Shown one piece after another: positions 18,481-28,238 of a stretch of DNA of 64,000 bases (its first letter is position 1; each line of letters begins with the position of its first letter). The notes under the pieces were generated by a model. The model was not told the DNA's origin. It made no database searches and saw nothing but the letters and a program-made list of their open reading frames with translations. This DNA is from Rhodospirillales bacterium (GTDB lineage: Bacteria > Pseudomonadota > Alphaproteobacteria > Rhodospirillales > Shumkoniaceae). A program made the position numbers and the translations under genes. The DNA lies in contig JACZKS010000170.1 of the NCBI GenBank assembly GCA_014859895.1, positions 54,727-118,726 of the forward strand, written 5' to 3'.

Positions 18481-20375
18481 GAAGCACCTCCAGTTGGGCC
18501 GCGGAGCAATTGGCGATGACGTTGCAACGCGTACAATTTCGCAATCATTGCCGCCGGGACTTTACCGCGGGCATCGAACTCGGTTTTGAGCGCGCGGGCC
18601 GCCTCTGCATCCAGCATACCGCCAAGACCATCGAAATCTGCGAAAGCGGCATCGACGCGCTCCTTCCACGGTCCGCGGAGTACCGCTTCTTCCTGGACGA
18701 AAAAGCCGAAGCCCCGCTTTGGGGCATAAAGAATATCGGTCGGAAGGCGCTGCTCCAGCGCCTGTTTGAGAAACAGCTTGTTGCGGCCGCGATCGGCGAT
18801 ACCGACGACCTTCTGACGGTAAGGGATGCGCAGGGCCATCTCGACCAACTCGTGGTCGAGAAACGGACAACGAACTTCGATGCCGTGCGCCATGGCCGGC
18901 AGATCACCCGCGATCGTCACGGCGTGGCTGTTCTCCTGCATAAGGCCCAGGTAGGCCGCTTCGTCAACGTAGGCAACGGGCGCGCCGTCCGCGAACCATG
19001 GCTCGACCCACCGCGCGATGAGATCATCGGCCAGTTTTCGCGCGTTTTCCCGACCCAGCAGCACCGGCCAAACGCGGGAAGCCTCATCTCCGTAGAGGGC
19101 GGCCTTCCGCCCTCCGGGCCGGGCCGACGCCACCAGCAGGGCCTCGCGTGCAGCCCCGGGTGGCAGCTTGCGTGCCAGCCCGCCGGAAATTGCCCGTGTC
19201 GCCAACGTCGGCGCCAGCCTCAACACGTCGGACAGTACGGCCATACGGTTGAATCCGGAATAGCCGAAGAACGTCTCGTCCACCCCATGACCGGCCAGCA
19301 CCACCTTGAGCCCATCGGCCCGGATTTCCCGGCACAGGCTGTAGGCGTGCGTCAGCGGCAGCGCCATGATCGGTTCGCCGTGTAGCCTGAGAAGGGCGTC
19401 GAAGTCTTCGTGCTGGCGATCCGGATCGAAGTACACTTCGCGATGCCTCGTTCCCAGCAGAAGAGCGGCGCGACGTGCCCGGATGAGTTCCTCGTCCTGG
19501 GGATCGCGGCCGAAGGCATATGTCCGAATCCCTTTGACGTCCTGACGGCCAAGGGAATCGACGATGGCCGTGGAATCGACGCCACCCGACAGCAGCGCGC
19601 CCACCTCGACGTCGGCCTGCCGGCGCAGGGAAACCGCCCGGTCGAAGACATCGAGAAATGCCTCCGCCGTCGTCGCCAGGGGCTCTCGGCAAGGGTGCCA
19701 GTAGGACCGGATGTGCTGGATCCGCCCACCACGAACCGTCATCGTATGGGCTGGCGGCAGCCGTCGGATCCCGCGATACAAGGTCCACGGATCGGGAATA
19801 TGCCGCAGGTTACGCAGAAGGTAGAGGGCGACCGCCTCGGCATCGATGGACAAGTCGACGCCCGGAATGTCGAACAGCGCCGGGATCTCGGAGGCCACCC
19901 CGACGCCGGCCGCCGTCTCCGCATAGACGAGGGGTTTCTTGCCGATTCGGTCGCGGGCGCAGAACAGGGTCTCGTCAGCCGTGTCGAATACGATGAAGGC
20001 GAACATGCCGTGCAGTCGCTCGACGCAACGCTCGCCCATCTCTTCGTACAGGTGGACGATCACTTCACTGTCGCTGTCCGACCGAAAGCAATGCCCCCTG
20101 CCCTCCAGGTCGCGGCGAAGGTCACGATAGTTATAGATCTCGCCGTTGCAGACGACAGCGAGGCTGCCGTCCTCGTTCAACAGGGGCTGGCGCCCGCGCG
20201 GGGTCAGATCGACAATGCTGAGACGCGCATGCGCGAGGCCGGCACGCCCCGTCGCAGCCACGAATGTTCCCTCTTCGTCCGGTCCGCGATGCCGGATGGC
20301 CGACATCATGCGGCCGAGCAACCGGTCCAGGTCGGGGATGGGGTGGTCGGCGGTCAGCGCCGCGATGCCGCACAT
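18477..20375 (-). CDS. asnB: Asparagine synthase-type glutamine amidotransferase, copy 2
   Basis: A 632-residue protein from the ATG at 20375, which gives the required mature start MCGIAAL with Cys2; the open frame runs 55 codons upstream but would bury the nucleophile. RHRGPDEEG is present in the glutaminase domain, and LSGGVDSTAIV near residue 262 is the ATP-binding loop of the synthetase domain. Both sites look intact. It sits between a GT2 gene (7-base gap) and the Wzx gene (GTGA overlap), a typical position for a glycan-amidating enzyme. Its relation to the other three copies is through shared architecture only. Confidence 0.92.
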   Translation of the reverse strand: MCGIAALTADHPIPDLDRLLGRMMSAIRHRGPDEEGTFVAATGRAGLAHARLSIVDLTPRGRQPLLNEDGSLAVVCNGEIYNYRDLRRDLEGRGHCFRSDSDSEVIVHLYEEMGERCVERLHGMFAFIVFDTADETLFCARDRIGKKPLVYAETAAGVGVASEIPALFDIPGVDLSIDAEAVALYLLRNLRHIPDPWTLYRGIRRLPPAHTMTVRGGRIQHIRSYWHPCREPLATTAEAFLDVFDRAVSLRRQADVEVGALLSGGVDSTAIVDSLGRQDVKGIRTYAFGRDPQDEELIRARRAALLLGTRHREVYFDPDRQHEDFDALLRLHGEPIMALPLTHAYSLCREIRADGLKVVLAGHGVDETFFGYSGFNRMAVLSDVLRLAPTLATRAISGGLARKLPPGAAREALLVASARPGGRKAALYGDEASRVWPVLLGRENARKLADDLIARWVEPWFADGAPVAYVDEAAYLGLMQENSHAVTIAGDLPAMAHGIEVRCPFLDHELVEMALRIPYRQKVVGIADRGRNKLFLKQALEQRLPTDILYAPKRGFGFFVQEEAVLRGPWKERVDAAFADFDGLGGMLDAEAARALKTEFDARGKVPAAMIAKLYALQRHRQLLRGPTGGAS

Positions 20376-20382
20376 GACGGCG

Positions 20383-21318
20383 TCAGCCGAACCGCCGCAG
20401 AAGCCCAAGCCGCTTGCCGAGCCTGACCATGCCAAGTCCGATCCGGCCACGCGAAAGGACCAGGACCAGCGCGGCGGCACTCTCGATCGGAAGTCGCCAA
20501 TGAATGGCGTTGCGCCACAACGCCATGGCACGCGCCTCACCAGCTATGGCGGCGAAAACCGCCTGCCGCAGTCGTCTCCGGCGGTAGGCGCGTGGGGCAA
20601 GATGCCGGTAATCCTCGCCATAAGCGTCAAAGACGAAATCATAGCATAGGCTGACATTGGCGGCACCGGAGGCCCGCATCACCGAATCGCTTAAAGAACC
20701 CGGCCGCCCTGCATAATAGACTCGTATCACCTCTGCACTGATCCACAATGGATGCTTCTTGGCAAACCCGAGATAGGTGAGCATCTCGCAACCCCACAGT
20801 CCCCCCGGGTCCCTGTATCCACCCGAGCCACGCAGATCGTCGCCCCAGAACATCGGCAGGTACTCACCACTAAACCGCTCGGCCAGCATGTCGCTGAAGG
20901 ATAGTAGCCCCGAATAATCAGGGTGCGTGACTGTTACCCGGCCATCGGGGGTCCGACATGCGGTGAAACAGATCGGGCACTCCCGTGGCCAGTTGGCGAC
21001 GACCCTCTCCAACACCGTCGGCCATCCCGACACCAGTGTATCGTCGGCATCTAGAAGTATGACGACGTCGCCGGTGGTTCGCGCGATACCCTCGTTCATC
21101 GCCTTGGTCTTGCCCTGGTTCTGCGGAAGGCAAAACAGCATCACGGCGGGATAAGATGACACCGCCGATGCCAGCGCCGCACTATCGGGACTGCCATCGT
21201 CGACCACGACCACGTCGAGGCGCCACCCCTCCGGCAGCGGAGCGGCAAGGATCGACGCCAAGGTAGCCGGAATGGTCTTGGCGGCCTGGAAAGCAGGAAT
21301 CACGATCGAAAGGTTCAT
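20383..21318 (-). CDS. Glycosyltransferase family 2
   Basis: About 311 residues from the ATG at 21318, which overlaps the stop of the polymerase-GT4 gene (ATGA); a start four codons earlier also exists. The N-terminus is LSIVIPAFQAAKTIP, followed by VVVDDGSPDS and a LLDADDTLVSGWP metal-binding motif, all typical of GT-A fold GT2 enzymes. The C-terminal part is basic and lacks clear membrane helices, suggesting a peripheral membrane protein. It would transfer one residue onto the growing repeat unit. Donor unknown. Confidence 0.87.
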   Translation of the reverse strand: MNLSIVIPAFQAAKTIPATLASILAAPLPEGWRLDVVVVDDGSPDSAALASAVSSYPAVMLFCLPQNQGKTKAMNEGIARTTGDVVILLDADDTLVSGWPTVLERVVANWPRECPICFTACRTPDGRVTVTHPDYSGLLSFSDMLAERFSGEYLPMFWGDDLRGSGGYRDPGGLWGCEMLTYLGFAKKHPLWISAEVIRVYYAGRPGSLSDSVMRASGAANVSLCYDFVFDAYGEDYRHLAPRAYRRRRLRQAVFAAIAGEARAMALWRNAIHWRLPIESAAALVLVLSRGRIGLGMVRLGKRLGLLRRFG

Positions 21319-23810
21319 GATCGGAACCACGCCCTCACCCTGTCCAGGGAGGCTTGGCCGGCAGAACTGCGGCGGACGGGATCGCGCGCCAACGCCAGCA
21401 TGGCGTTGGCCAGCGCCGTCTCAAATAAACGGGTGTCCGTCGTCCGGAGTGCTGCGCGCACCTTTCCCGTATCGGAAAACATCGGACCCGGCCGGGTGCC
21501 CTCCCAAATCGACACCGGCGGATCGATCAGGATGCCGCTGACGCCATCCTCGACCATCTCGGGCAAAGCATAGAGCCTTGTGGCGATGATCGGTAACCCG
21601 TAAGCCATTGCCTCGAGAACCACCATGCCGAAGGAGTCGAAGTAGGTCGGATGGACGAGGACGTCGACATGGGCCAGGAACCGTTCGGCAATCTGCTCGC
21701 GGCTGAATCCCGCGTCATGCACGGTCAACCCCGGACAGGTCCGCGCGGCCTCTCCAAACTCGGGCGGCAGGTGGGTCACCAAGTCGAGCGTCGCCCCCGG
21801 AAAGGCGGCGACGACCCGGCGGAAAGCCGACAACAGGGCAGCCCCGCCCTTGATCTCGAATTGGGTGGCGACGAACAGGAATCGGCAACGATCCGCCGAA
21901 GCCGGCGGCGGTGTCTGAACCTTGGGCGGCATGAAGGGATAGGCGACGACCGCCTTGGCGGCGACGGCTTCACCGTAGAGGTCGCGCACACCATCAAGGC
22001 AGGCCCGGCTCAGGCAGCGGATCGACAGGCATCGGGAACTTTGCAGAAACCAGCGGATCAAGGGTCGGTAAAGCCGCATCGCAAAAACGTTGTAACCGGT
22101 CAGGGCATAGGGATTGTCGAGGTCGACGATGTACGGTCCTGAGAGGATCAGGCCGCCCCACACGTAAACCGCCGCATCCCGCGGCGCAGCCATAGGCCGC
22201 CACTTGACGTTGAGAAGCGGTAAGGCTTGCTTCCAGGACCGTCGCCGCGTCGTCAGGGCCGCGTCCCGCGAGACCTGGGCGCCATGACGTCGATCCACCA
22301 GATCGGGATTTGCCACCCCGCCGGCCGGCCAGGCGCGGATCGTATCCAACTGCCGATCCCGCAGGTAAGCATGGGGATAGAAGAAAACCCGCGGCGGGGC
22401 CGCCCCCCCCTTGCGAGGCCGCAGCCGGAACGTATCGGCGACGAGTTGGCGCACCGTGGCCACCGTTGGGCCGATGCCGTACATCGACGCGGTGATTACG
22501 GCGAACACCACCAGCGTCTGCCCGGTCGCGGTACCGCCCCGCACGGTGTTGAACATGAAGATGAAGGTGACGAGTGAAAACCCGACCGCAACCGGGTGCG
22601 CCGCCCGGTTCCACAGGACGCCCTCGCAAACCCGGAAATAGCGGCCGAGGAAGAACGCCAGCACCAGCCCCAGCGGCAGCCCGAACCCGAAAGCGAAATC
22701 GACCACGAATGACGTCGGAATGGCGGTGGTAGGTAACCCGTCCCTAACGTAGGCCGGATAGAGCCACGCCATCTGCTCCAAGCCGCCGTACACGACCGGT
22801 TTGCTCTGCCACACGGCCCGCGGGACGAAGCTGAGGCCCAGATTGAACACCCATGACATGCCGTAGTCGATCCCCGTTAGGAGTTCGCGCCACCCCGCCT
22901 TGCCCAGGAGCCTCGCAACATGCTCCGCACCTTCATAGCTGGTTGACAGCAACAGCAGCAGGTTTTCCGTTAGGGCCGTGTTTATTATTGTAGCTACCGC
23001 CATTGCGGCGCTCTCATCGCGTTCGGCGGCATTATGAATTGCGGCGGGAATATAGCGAACCAATTCGAAGACGCCGGCCCCGAACACGCTACCGACGATT
23101 GCAGCGACACCCAGGGGCCACAGCCGGCCTTTGCGCAACACCGTCACGACGACCATCCCCAACAGAACCGCCGCCAACAGCCGACGGGTGCTGAATTGCA
23201 TCGTCAGCCACAGCGAAACGGCAGTTGCCAGGACCAGCACGAAAATCAGCAACCGTCGGCCGACCAAATCGGGACGAACTGTGATGCAGCCGAGAAAGGC
23301 GATGAAGGCGGGGACAAACTGTTCCGGAAGCATCCAGATCAAGCCCGCTCCCGTTCGTGCGCTCAGATAGGGCGACCCGTCGAGATCGGACGGAGCGGGG
23401 GCTAGGTAAAGTGTCGCGCCCAGCGAAACGACGAGCCAACCGACGCCGACGGCAAACAGGCGCGCCCGGTCTATCTCCTCCGGATAATCCGTCGCCGACA
23501 GCGTGTCACAGCTACCGTCATCGGCCCAGCGATACCCCCCATAGACCGCCAGCCAATAAGTGAAGGCGACCGCCAGGGCCGCCGCCAGGAAGGTGCTGTC
23601 GGGCTTTGTCGCCGCGCCCGTCATGATCACCTGAGAAACCTGCCACCCGCTATCGATCAGCCATGCCCGCAGCGGAAATGCCGCCATCCAGATCAGGGTG
23701 AAATACCAAAAATGCGAAAGCGTCACTCGCTTGAGCGGCTGGCGCTGGACCTCCCTTGCCAACAGGGCCAGGGGAATGGTGACGCAGAGGATAACGGCGA
23801 GCCCCGACAT
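21315..23810 (-). CDS. Fusion of O-antigen polymerase-like membrane domain with GT4 domain
   Basis: An 831-residue protein. Residues 1 to about 465 hold some ten to twelve hydrophobic segments with a long hydrophilic loop, as in Wzy-type polymerases. From about residue 470 (PRVFFYPHAYLRDRQ) the chain is a soluble GT-B enzyme with CRFLFVATQFEIKGG and FDSFGMVVLEAMAYGLP, the latter matching EX7E with Asp first. There is no internal stop, and the link reads cleanly. Wzy and GT4 are usually separate genes, so the fusion is unusual. The GT half would face the cytoplasm if the membrane part has an even number of helices. The next gene starts inside its stop. Confidence 0.78.
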   Translation of the reverse strand: MSGLAVILCVTIPLALLAREVQRQPLKRVTLSHFWYFTLIWMAAFPLRAWLIDSGWQVSQVIMTGAATKPDSTFLAAALAVAFTYWLAVYGGYRWADDGSCDTLSATDYPEEIDRARLFAVGVGWLVVSLGATLYLAPAPSDLDGSPYLSARTGAGLIWMLPEQFVPAFIAFLGCITVRPDLVGRRLLIFVLVLATAVSLWLTMQFSTRRLLAAVLLGMVVVTVLRKGRLWPLGVAAIVGSVFGAGVFELVRYIPAAIHNAAERDESAAMAVATIINTALTENLLLLLSTSYEGAEHVARLLGKAGWRELLTGIDYGMSWVFNLGLSFVPRAVWQSKPVVYGGLEQMAWLYPAYVRDGLPTTAIPTSFVVDFAFGFGLPLGLVLAFFLGRYFRVCEGVLWNRAAHPVAVGFSLVTFIFMFNTVRGGTATGQTLVVFAVITASMYGIGPTVATVRQLVADTFRLRPRKGGAAPPRVFFYPHAYLRDRQLDTIRAWPAGGVANPDLVDRRHGAQVSRDAALTTRRRSWKQALPLLNVKWRPMAAPRDAAVYVWGGLILSGPYIVDLDNPYALTGYNVFAMRLYRPLIRWFLQSSRCLSIRCLSRACLDGVRDLYGEAVAAKAVVAYPFMPPKVQTPPPASADRCRFLFVATQFEIKGGAALLSAFRRVVAAFPGATLDLVTHLPPEFGEAARTCPGLTVHDAGFSREQIAERFLAHVDVLVHPTYFDSFGMVVLEAMAYGLPIIATRLYALPEMVEDGVSGILIDPPVSIWEGTRPGPMFSDTGKVRAALRTTDTRLFETALANAMLALARDPVRRSSAGQASLDRVRAWFRS

Positions 23811-23819
23811 CGTGCCGCG

Positions 23820-24953
23820 CTAACTTTCCAGCCCCAAGCGCACGATCTGGCGCGCGACCACTTTCCCCTCATCGAACTGCGCGAGTGCGCGCTGCCGGCC
23901 TGCCGCACCAAGGCGCGACCGCAACCTGCCATCCGTCACCAGGCGTTGCAGCGCCGCGGTCAAGCGACCGGCGTCCCGCACCGGCACCAGGAACCCGGTT
24001 TCGCCGTCCACCACCTCTTCCCGGCTGCCGCGGATATGTGTCGCCACCACCGGGAGCCCGCTCATCATCGCCTCGATGATCGAGCGCGGCATGCCCTCGC
24101 GATGGGAGGGCAGGGTGAAAATGTCGGCCGCCCGCAGCAGTTCGTCGACATCGCCGCGATAGCCCAGGAACGAAATGCGCCGCGACAGGTCGGGGTCGGC
24201 CTCGACGCGGGCGATCGCGTCGTCGACCGAGGCCGCGTGGTCGCTCTTAAGCCGGTTGCCCACCACCCACAGGCGGGCGTTGACGTCCTTCATCGCCGCG
24301 AACAGCTCGGGATATCCCTTTTCCGCGACCAGGCGGCCGATCATCAGGATGACGACGTCGTCGCTACCGGCGCCCAATTCCGCCCGAAGCCGTTGCCGCG
24401 CCGCGTCCGCCGCGTCGGCCGGCCGGAAGCGGGCCGGATCGACCCCATTGCCGATGGCCTCGATGACGCCGCCCCAACACAAGCCCAGATCTCGCGCCGC
24501 TTGAGCATCCTCGGCCGACTGGGTGAACAGCACGTCGGTGAAGCGGCCGCCGATCCATTCCAGCCCGATGAAGGCGTGGCGCAGCCCCCACGGCTGATAC
24601 TCATGAAAATAAAAGCCGTGCGCCGTATAGACCTTTTTCGGGACACCGGCGCGCGCGGCGGCCAGCCGGCCGATCAACGCGGCGATCGGCGAGTGCACGT
24701 GCACCATGTCGAACCGTTCCCGCCGAAACAACCGCACCAGTTCGCCGTAAACGCGGCCATGGTGCAGGACATCGTAGTTGCGGCGAAATCCGACCGCTTC
24801 GACCCGGAACCCCTCGGCGCGGACCCGTTCGGCGAAAGGGCCTTCGCCACAGACGCCGACCACCTCGTGACCGGCCTCGCGCATCGCCCGCATCAGCGGC
24901 AGCAGGAAATGGTAAAGGGTAAAGCCCACCGAACAGAGCTGGCAGATCTTCAT
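23820..24953 (-). CDS. Glycosyltransferase family 4
   Basis: A 377-residue enzyme from the ATG at 24953, which overlaps the stop of asnB copy 3 (ATGA). The N-terminus is MKICQLCSVGFTLYHFLLPL, then VHVHSPIAALIGRLAAA and KVYTAHGFYFHE; the donor half has VILMIGRLVAEKGYPEL and REGMPRSIIEAMMSGLPV with intact EX7E. These features match GT4 enzymes of the N,N-diacetylbacillosamine/PglA-like group. It lies 9 bases before the polymerase-GT4 fusion in the same direction. It likely adds an early sugar, which is inferred from family resemblance only. Confidence 0.9.
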   Translation of the reverse strand: MKICQLCSVGFTLYHFLLPLMRAMREAGHEVVGVCGEGPFAERVRAEGFRVEAVGFRRNYDVLHHGRVYGELVRLFRRERFDMVHVHSPIAALIGRLAAARAGVPKKVYTAHGFYFHEYQPWGLRHAFIGLEWIGGRFTDVLFTQSAEDAQAARDLGLCWGGVIEAIGNGVDPARFRPADAADAARQRLRAELGAGSDDVVILMIGRLVAEKGYPELFAAMKDVNARLWVVGNRLKSDHAASVDDAIARVEADPDLSRRISFLGYRGDVDELLRAADIFTLPSHREGMPRSIIEAMMSGLPVVATHIRGSREEVVDGETGFLVPVRDAGRLTAALQRLVTDGRLRSRLGAAGRQRALAQFDEGKVVARQIVRLGLES

Positions 24954-26893
24954 GCCGCCCGCCCCCAATGCGCCCGCCAGCTCTCAAACATCAGCACGGT
25001 CCACAACGCGTACTGCCGGTTCACCGTGCCCGACAGATGGTCGCGCCACGCCTTGCGAATGGGCGCCGGATCGAGCAATCCGCCGTCCCGCAGGCGCCGC
25101 TCGTCCAGAAGATCCTCGGCCCATTCGCGCAACGGCCCGCGCAGCCAGGCATCGAGGGGAACGCCGAAGCCCATTTTTGGCCGCTCGATCAACTCGCGGG
25201 GCACGTATTTGTAAAGGATGTCGCGCAGGATCGCCTTGCCCTGGCCGTTTCGCACCATGAACGCCCGCGGCAGGCGCCAGGCGAACTCCACCACCCGATG
25301 ATCGAGCAGCGGCACCCTCGCCTCCAGCGCCACCGCCATGCTGGCGCGGTCCACCTTGGTCAGGATGTCGTCCGGCAGGTAGGTCGCCATGTCCGCCAAC
25401 TGCATGCGCCCCATGTCGTCGGGCCGGTCGGTGGCCAGGGTGCCGTTCCACAAAACCCCTCGGGCCTCGGCCACACCCGGCATCAAGGACTCGGGGGCGG
25501 CCCATTGGCTGACCAGACGCCGGTAGATGTCGTCCATGTCCGCGGCATCCAGGATTGCCGCCATCTTGTGCACCTTGTCGCCAACCTGTGGCGGCATCAA
25601 GCGGCGCGGCAACACGCCGTATAATGCATCCCAGCCACCCGGTGGCACGGCTGTGAGCGCAGCCCGCAGCGCCGTCCGAACTGGGCGAGGCATCCAGCCG
25701 ACGGCGCGCTGGATGCGCTCCGCCCAGAAATAGCGGTTGTAGCCGGCGAACACCTCGTCGCCGCCGTCGCCCGACAGCGATACCGTGACATGGTCGCGAG
25801 TCAGCTGGGACAGCAGCAGGGTCGGGATCTGCGAGGAATCGGCGAAGGGCTCGTCGTACCAACGCGGCAACTCGGGAACGGTGTCGAGAGCCTGCCCCGG
25901 CGTGACATAGAGTTCCGTGTGATCGGTGCCGAGGTGCGCGGCCACCGCCTTGGCGTGGGTGGCCTCGTTGTAGGCCTGCTCGTGAAAGCCGATCGAAAAA
26001 CTGCGGACCGGGCGGTCGCTTTGCGCCTGCATGAGGGCGACAACCGCCGAGGAGTCGACACCACCGGATAGGAAGGCGCCGAGGGGAACGTCGGCGACCA
26101 GGCGCTGGCCGACGGCGTCGAGCAGCAGCGCTTCGACCTGTTCGCGGGCTTCTTCATAGGAGCCGGTGAAAGGGTCGGTGGCGCCGGCGCGGGCGAAGCC
26201 GCGCAAGTCCCAATACTGGCGGGAAACCGGCTCGCCGCTGGGACCGACGGTCAGGATATGGCCGGGCTCCAGCTTATGGACGCCCTTGAAGATGCTGTAA
26301 GGCGCGGGGACGTAGGCATGCCGGAAATAGGCCAGCAGAGCGCCCTGGTCGATCTCCTCCGGCCAGCCGCCGTGAACCCAGAGCGCCTTGAGTTCGGAGC
26401 CAAACAGGAAAAGCTCGCCGAAGCGCCCCCAGAACATCGGCTTGATGCCCAGGCGGTCGCGGGCCAGGGTCAGGGTCCGGGTCGCACGGTCCCACAAGGC
26501 GAAGGCGAACATGCCGATGCATTTGCCGAGCGTCCGCTCGACGCCCCAGAATGCACAGGCCTCCAGCAGGACGGCCGTATCCGAGCCGCCGACGATGGCG
26601 CGGCCAGCCGCCTTCAGCTCTGCGGTAATGGCCTGGAAATTATAGATCTCCCCGTTGTAGGCGATGACGAAGCGTCCGTCGGCCGATACCATCGGCTGAT
26701 GCCCCGAAGGCGCCAGATCGATGATGGCCAGCCGGCGGTGGGCCAGCGCCACGCCGGCGGCCGGATCGCTCCACACGCCGTGATCGTCCGGCCCGCGATG
26801 GGCCAGCGCCCGCTGCATGGCATCGGCGCGACGTTCCAGCACATCGGCAGGCGTCGATCCAGTACGGTCGAGTATGCCGGCAACACCGCACAT
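24950..26893 (-). CDS. asnB: Asparagine synthase-type glutamine amidotransferase, copy 3
   Basis: A 647-residue enzyme. It starts MCGVAGI with Cys2 exposed after Met removal, has RGPDDHG in the glutaminase domain and LSGGVDSSAVV near residue 275 in the synthetase domain. The C-terminal half has DILTKVDRASMAVALEAR, the conserved synthetase motif. All key residues are present. It is coupled to the GT4 gene downstream (ATGA) and follows a transglutaminase-like membrane protein gene after 28 bases. It closely resembles copy 4 in domain layout and motif spelling, so these two may be the most recent pair; alignment was not possible here. Confidence 0.92.
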   Translation of the reverse strand: MCGVAGILDRTGSTPADVLERRADAMQRALAHRGPDDHGVWSDPAAGVALAHRRLAIIDLAPSGHQPMVSADGRFVIAYNGEIYNFQAITAELKAAGRAIVGGSDTAVLLEACAFWGVERTLGKCIGMFAFALWDRATRTLTLARDRLGIKPMFWGRFGELFLFGSELKALWVHGGWPEEIDQGALLAYFRHAYVPAPYSIFKGVHKLEPGHILTVGPSGEPVSRQYWDLRGFARAGATDPFTGSYEEAREQVEALLLDAVGQRLVADVPLGAFLSGGVDSSAVVALMQAQSDRPVRSFSIGFHEQAYNEATHAKAVAAHLGTDHTELYVTPGQALDTVPELPRWYDEPFADSSQIPTLLLSQLTRDHVTVSLSGDGGDEVFAGYNRYFWAERIQRAVGWMPRPVRTALRAALTAVPPGGWDALYGVLPRRLMPPQVGDKVHKMAAILDAADMDDIYRRLVSQWAAPESLMPGVAEARGVLWNGTLATDRPDDMGRMQLADMATYLPDDILTKVDRASMAVALEARVPLLDHRVVEFAWRLPRAFMVRNGQGKAILRDILYKYVPRELIERPKMGFGVPLDAWLRGPLREWAEDLLDERRLRDGGLLDPAPIRKAWRDHLSGTVNRQYALWTVLMFESWRAHWGRAA

Positions 26894-26921
26894 GAATCAG
26901 GTTCCCGCCGCCATTCTGCCG

Positions 26922-28238
26922 TCACCGCCTGCTTCCACGGACGATCGCTGCGATGGCAAAAATGAAGGCAAAGAACGCGGCGACAATACACGTGAAGAAT
27001 GCCGCCGCCCTGATCCACGGAAAACTGACGAAATGGGCAAATCCGAAATACTGCTGCGGCTGGAACAGGAAGCGGTAGAGCTGTTGCGCATAACGCGCCG
27101 CACCCGATCCCTGCATCTGATAGCGTCCGTCATGGCTGCCGATGTAGATGAGGAAACTGTTCCTGCGCATGAATTGTTTCAGCGCGTTTCCCACGGTCGC
27201 GAAGGGAACGGACTTGTAGCCGTTCTCGACCAGAGCCCTGGCGGTCAACGCCGACGAGGTTTGGGTGATGATGGCGGTATAAAGCTCGGCCCCGCTCAGC
27301 AACCTGCCCGCCGCATTGGTGACATAGGCGATCTCGGTGGTGGGATCGACGAACGCCCACCCGGCTTGCTCGCGAATATAGCTCTCGGAAAACGCATGGG
27401 ATCCCAGATCGACATTGTCCATCGCGCCCCCCGTAAACACGTTCCGGGAAGGAATGCCGATCAGGTTGGCGAGATAGCCGTAGACCAGCGACCATTGGCG
27501 ACAGAAGTTTCCCGCGCCCTTGAGCTTGCCCTCCAGAAAGACCCGCCACGGAGACAGATCGTTCAGATACGAGGGGGGAGCCGCGCTTGGCATGTGGCGG
27601 CGGACAAAAGCTACGAGAAATTCGATCTTTTCACGGGTTGACGCCGAAGGATCGAATCCCGCATCGATCAACGCTTCCCGGGCCTGCGCAGCCTCCTCGG
27701 GAAAGGCGGCTTCGACGTCGGGCACCCAGCGGGAGAACGGCGGGGGTTTGTCCAAGACCATCGGCACATTATGGGAGTTCACCTGATACTGCTCGCGGGA
27801 CAGGTTCTGCACGCCGAAGGACTCGGCCTCCCCGAAGAACAGGTTGAAGCGCAGGGCATCCACGGCCGGTTCGCCGAGGACGCACCCCAGCGGCCTGGCC
27901 ACGTAGTCGTGGTCGCCCGGGCGCAAGGGAATCCGCAACTCGCCGTCCGATTGCGCAACCTCCGCCGTTCCGCTTTCGATGCGCCAGCCGGTGCAGTCGT
28001 CCGCATTGCGCAACCGGGGAATGAGAAACGGTCCGGACTCTGTGTCAAAGCTGGCAATCGCCACCGCCGATGGCGAGACCGGATAAAGCTTGGCGATGGG
28101 CGTCAATTCCACTTCGACCGTACCGTATAAATCCGCCCGAAACACATAGAGGCCACCAAAAGTCAGCGCGGCCAAAAAGGCCACGCCACAAAGGATCGCG
28201 GCCACCTTTCGCATGACCTTAACGCGTTTATCGGTCAT
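26922..28238 (-). CDS. Membrane-anchored transglutaminase-like protein
   Basis: A 438-residue protein with one hydrophobic segment at residues 12 to 32 and a second near the C-terminus, so the middle should lie outside the membrane. The middle has GNFCRQWSLVYGYLANLIGI with Cys near residue 246, GSHAFSE with His near 281 and FVDPTTE with Asp near 298; this order and spacing match the Cys-His-Asp triad of transglutaminase-like domains. Such domains cleave or form amide bonds. It lies between a methyltransferase (overlapping its end by 11 bases) and asnB copy 3, so a link with amide chemistry of the glycan is tempting but unproven. No named family recognised. Confidence 0.72.
   Translation of the reverse strand: MTDKRVKVMRKVAAILCGVAFLAALTFGGLYVFRADLYGTVEVELTPIAKLYPVSPSAVAIASFDTESGPFLIPRLRNADDCTGWRIESGTAEVAQSDGELRIPLRPGDHDYVARPLGCVLGEPAVDALRFNLFFGEAESFGVQNLSREQYQVNSHNVPMVLDKPPPFSRWVPDVEAAFPEEAAQAREALIDAGFDPSASTREKIEFLVAFVRRHMPSAAPPSYLNDLSPWRVFLEGKLKGAGNFCRQWSLVYGYLANLIGIPSRNVFTGGAMDNVDLGSHAFSESYIREQAGWAFVDPTTEIAYVTNAAGRLLSGAELYTAIITQTSSALTARALVENGYKSVPFATVGNALKQFMRRNSFLIYIGSHDGRYQMQGSGAARYAQQLYRFLFQPQQYFGFAHFVSFPWIRAAAFFTCIVAAFFAFIFAIAAIVRGSRR

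Noticed and set aside
23712..25214. A 500-codon open frame on the plus strand
   Set aside because: Shadow of the GT4 and asnB genes on the minus strand; no recognisable domain.
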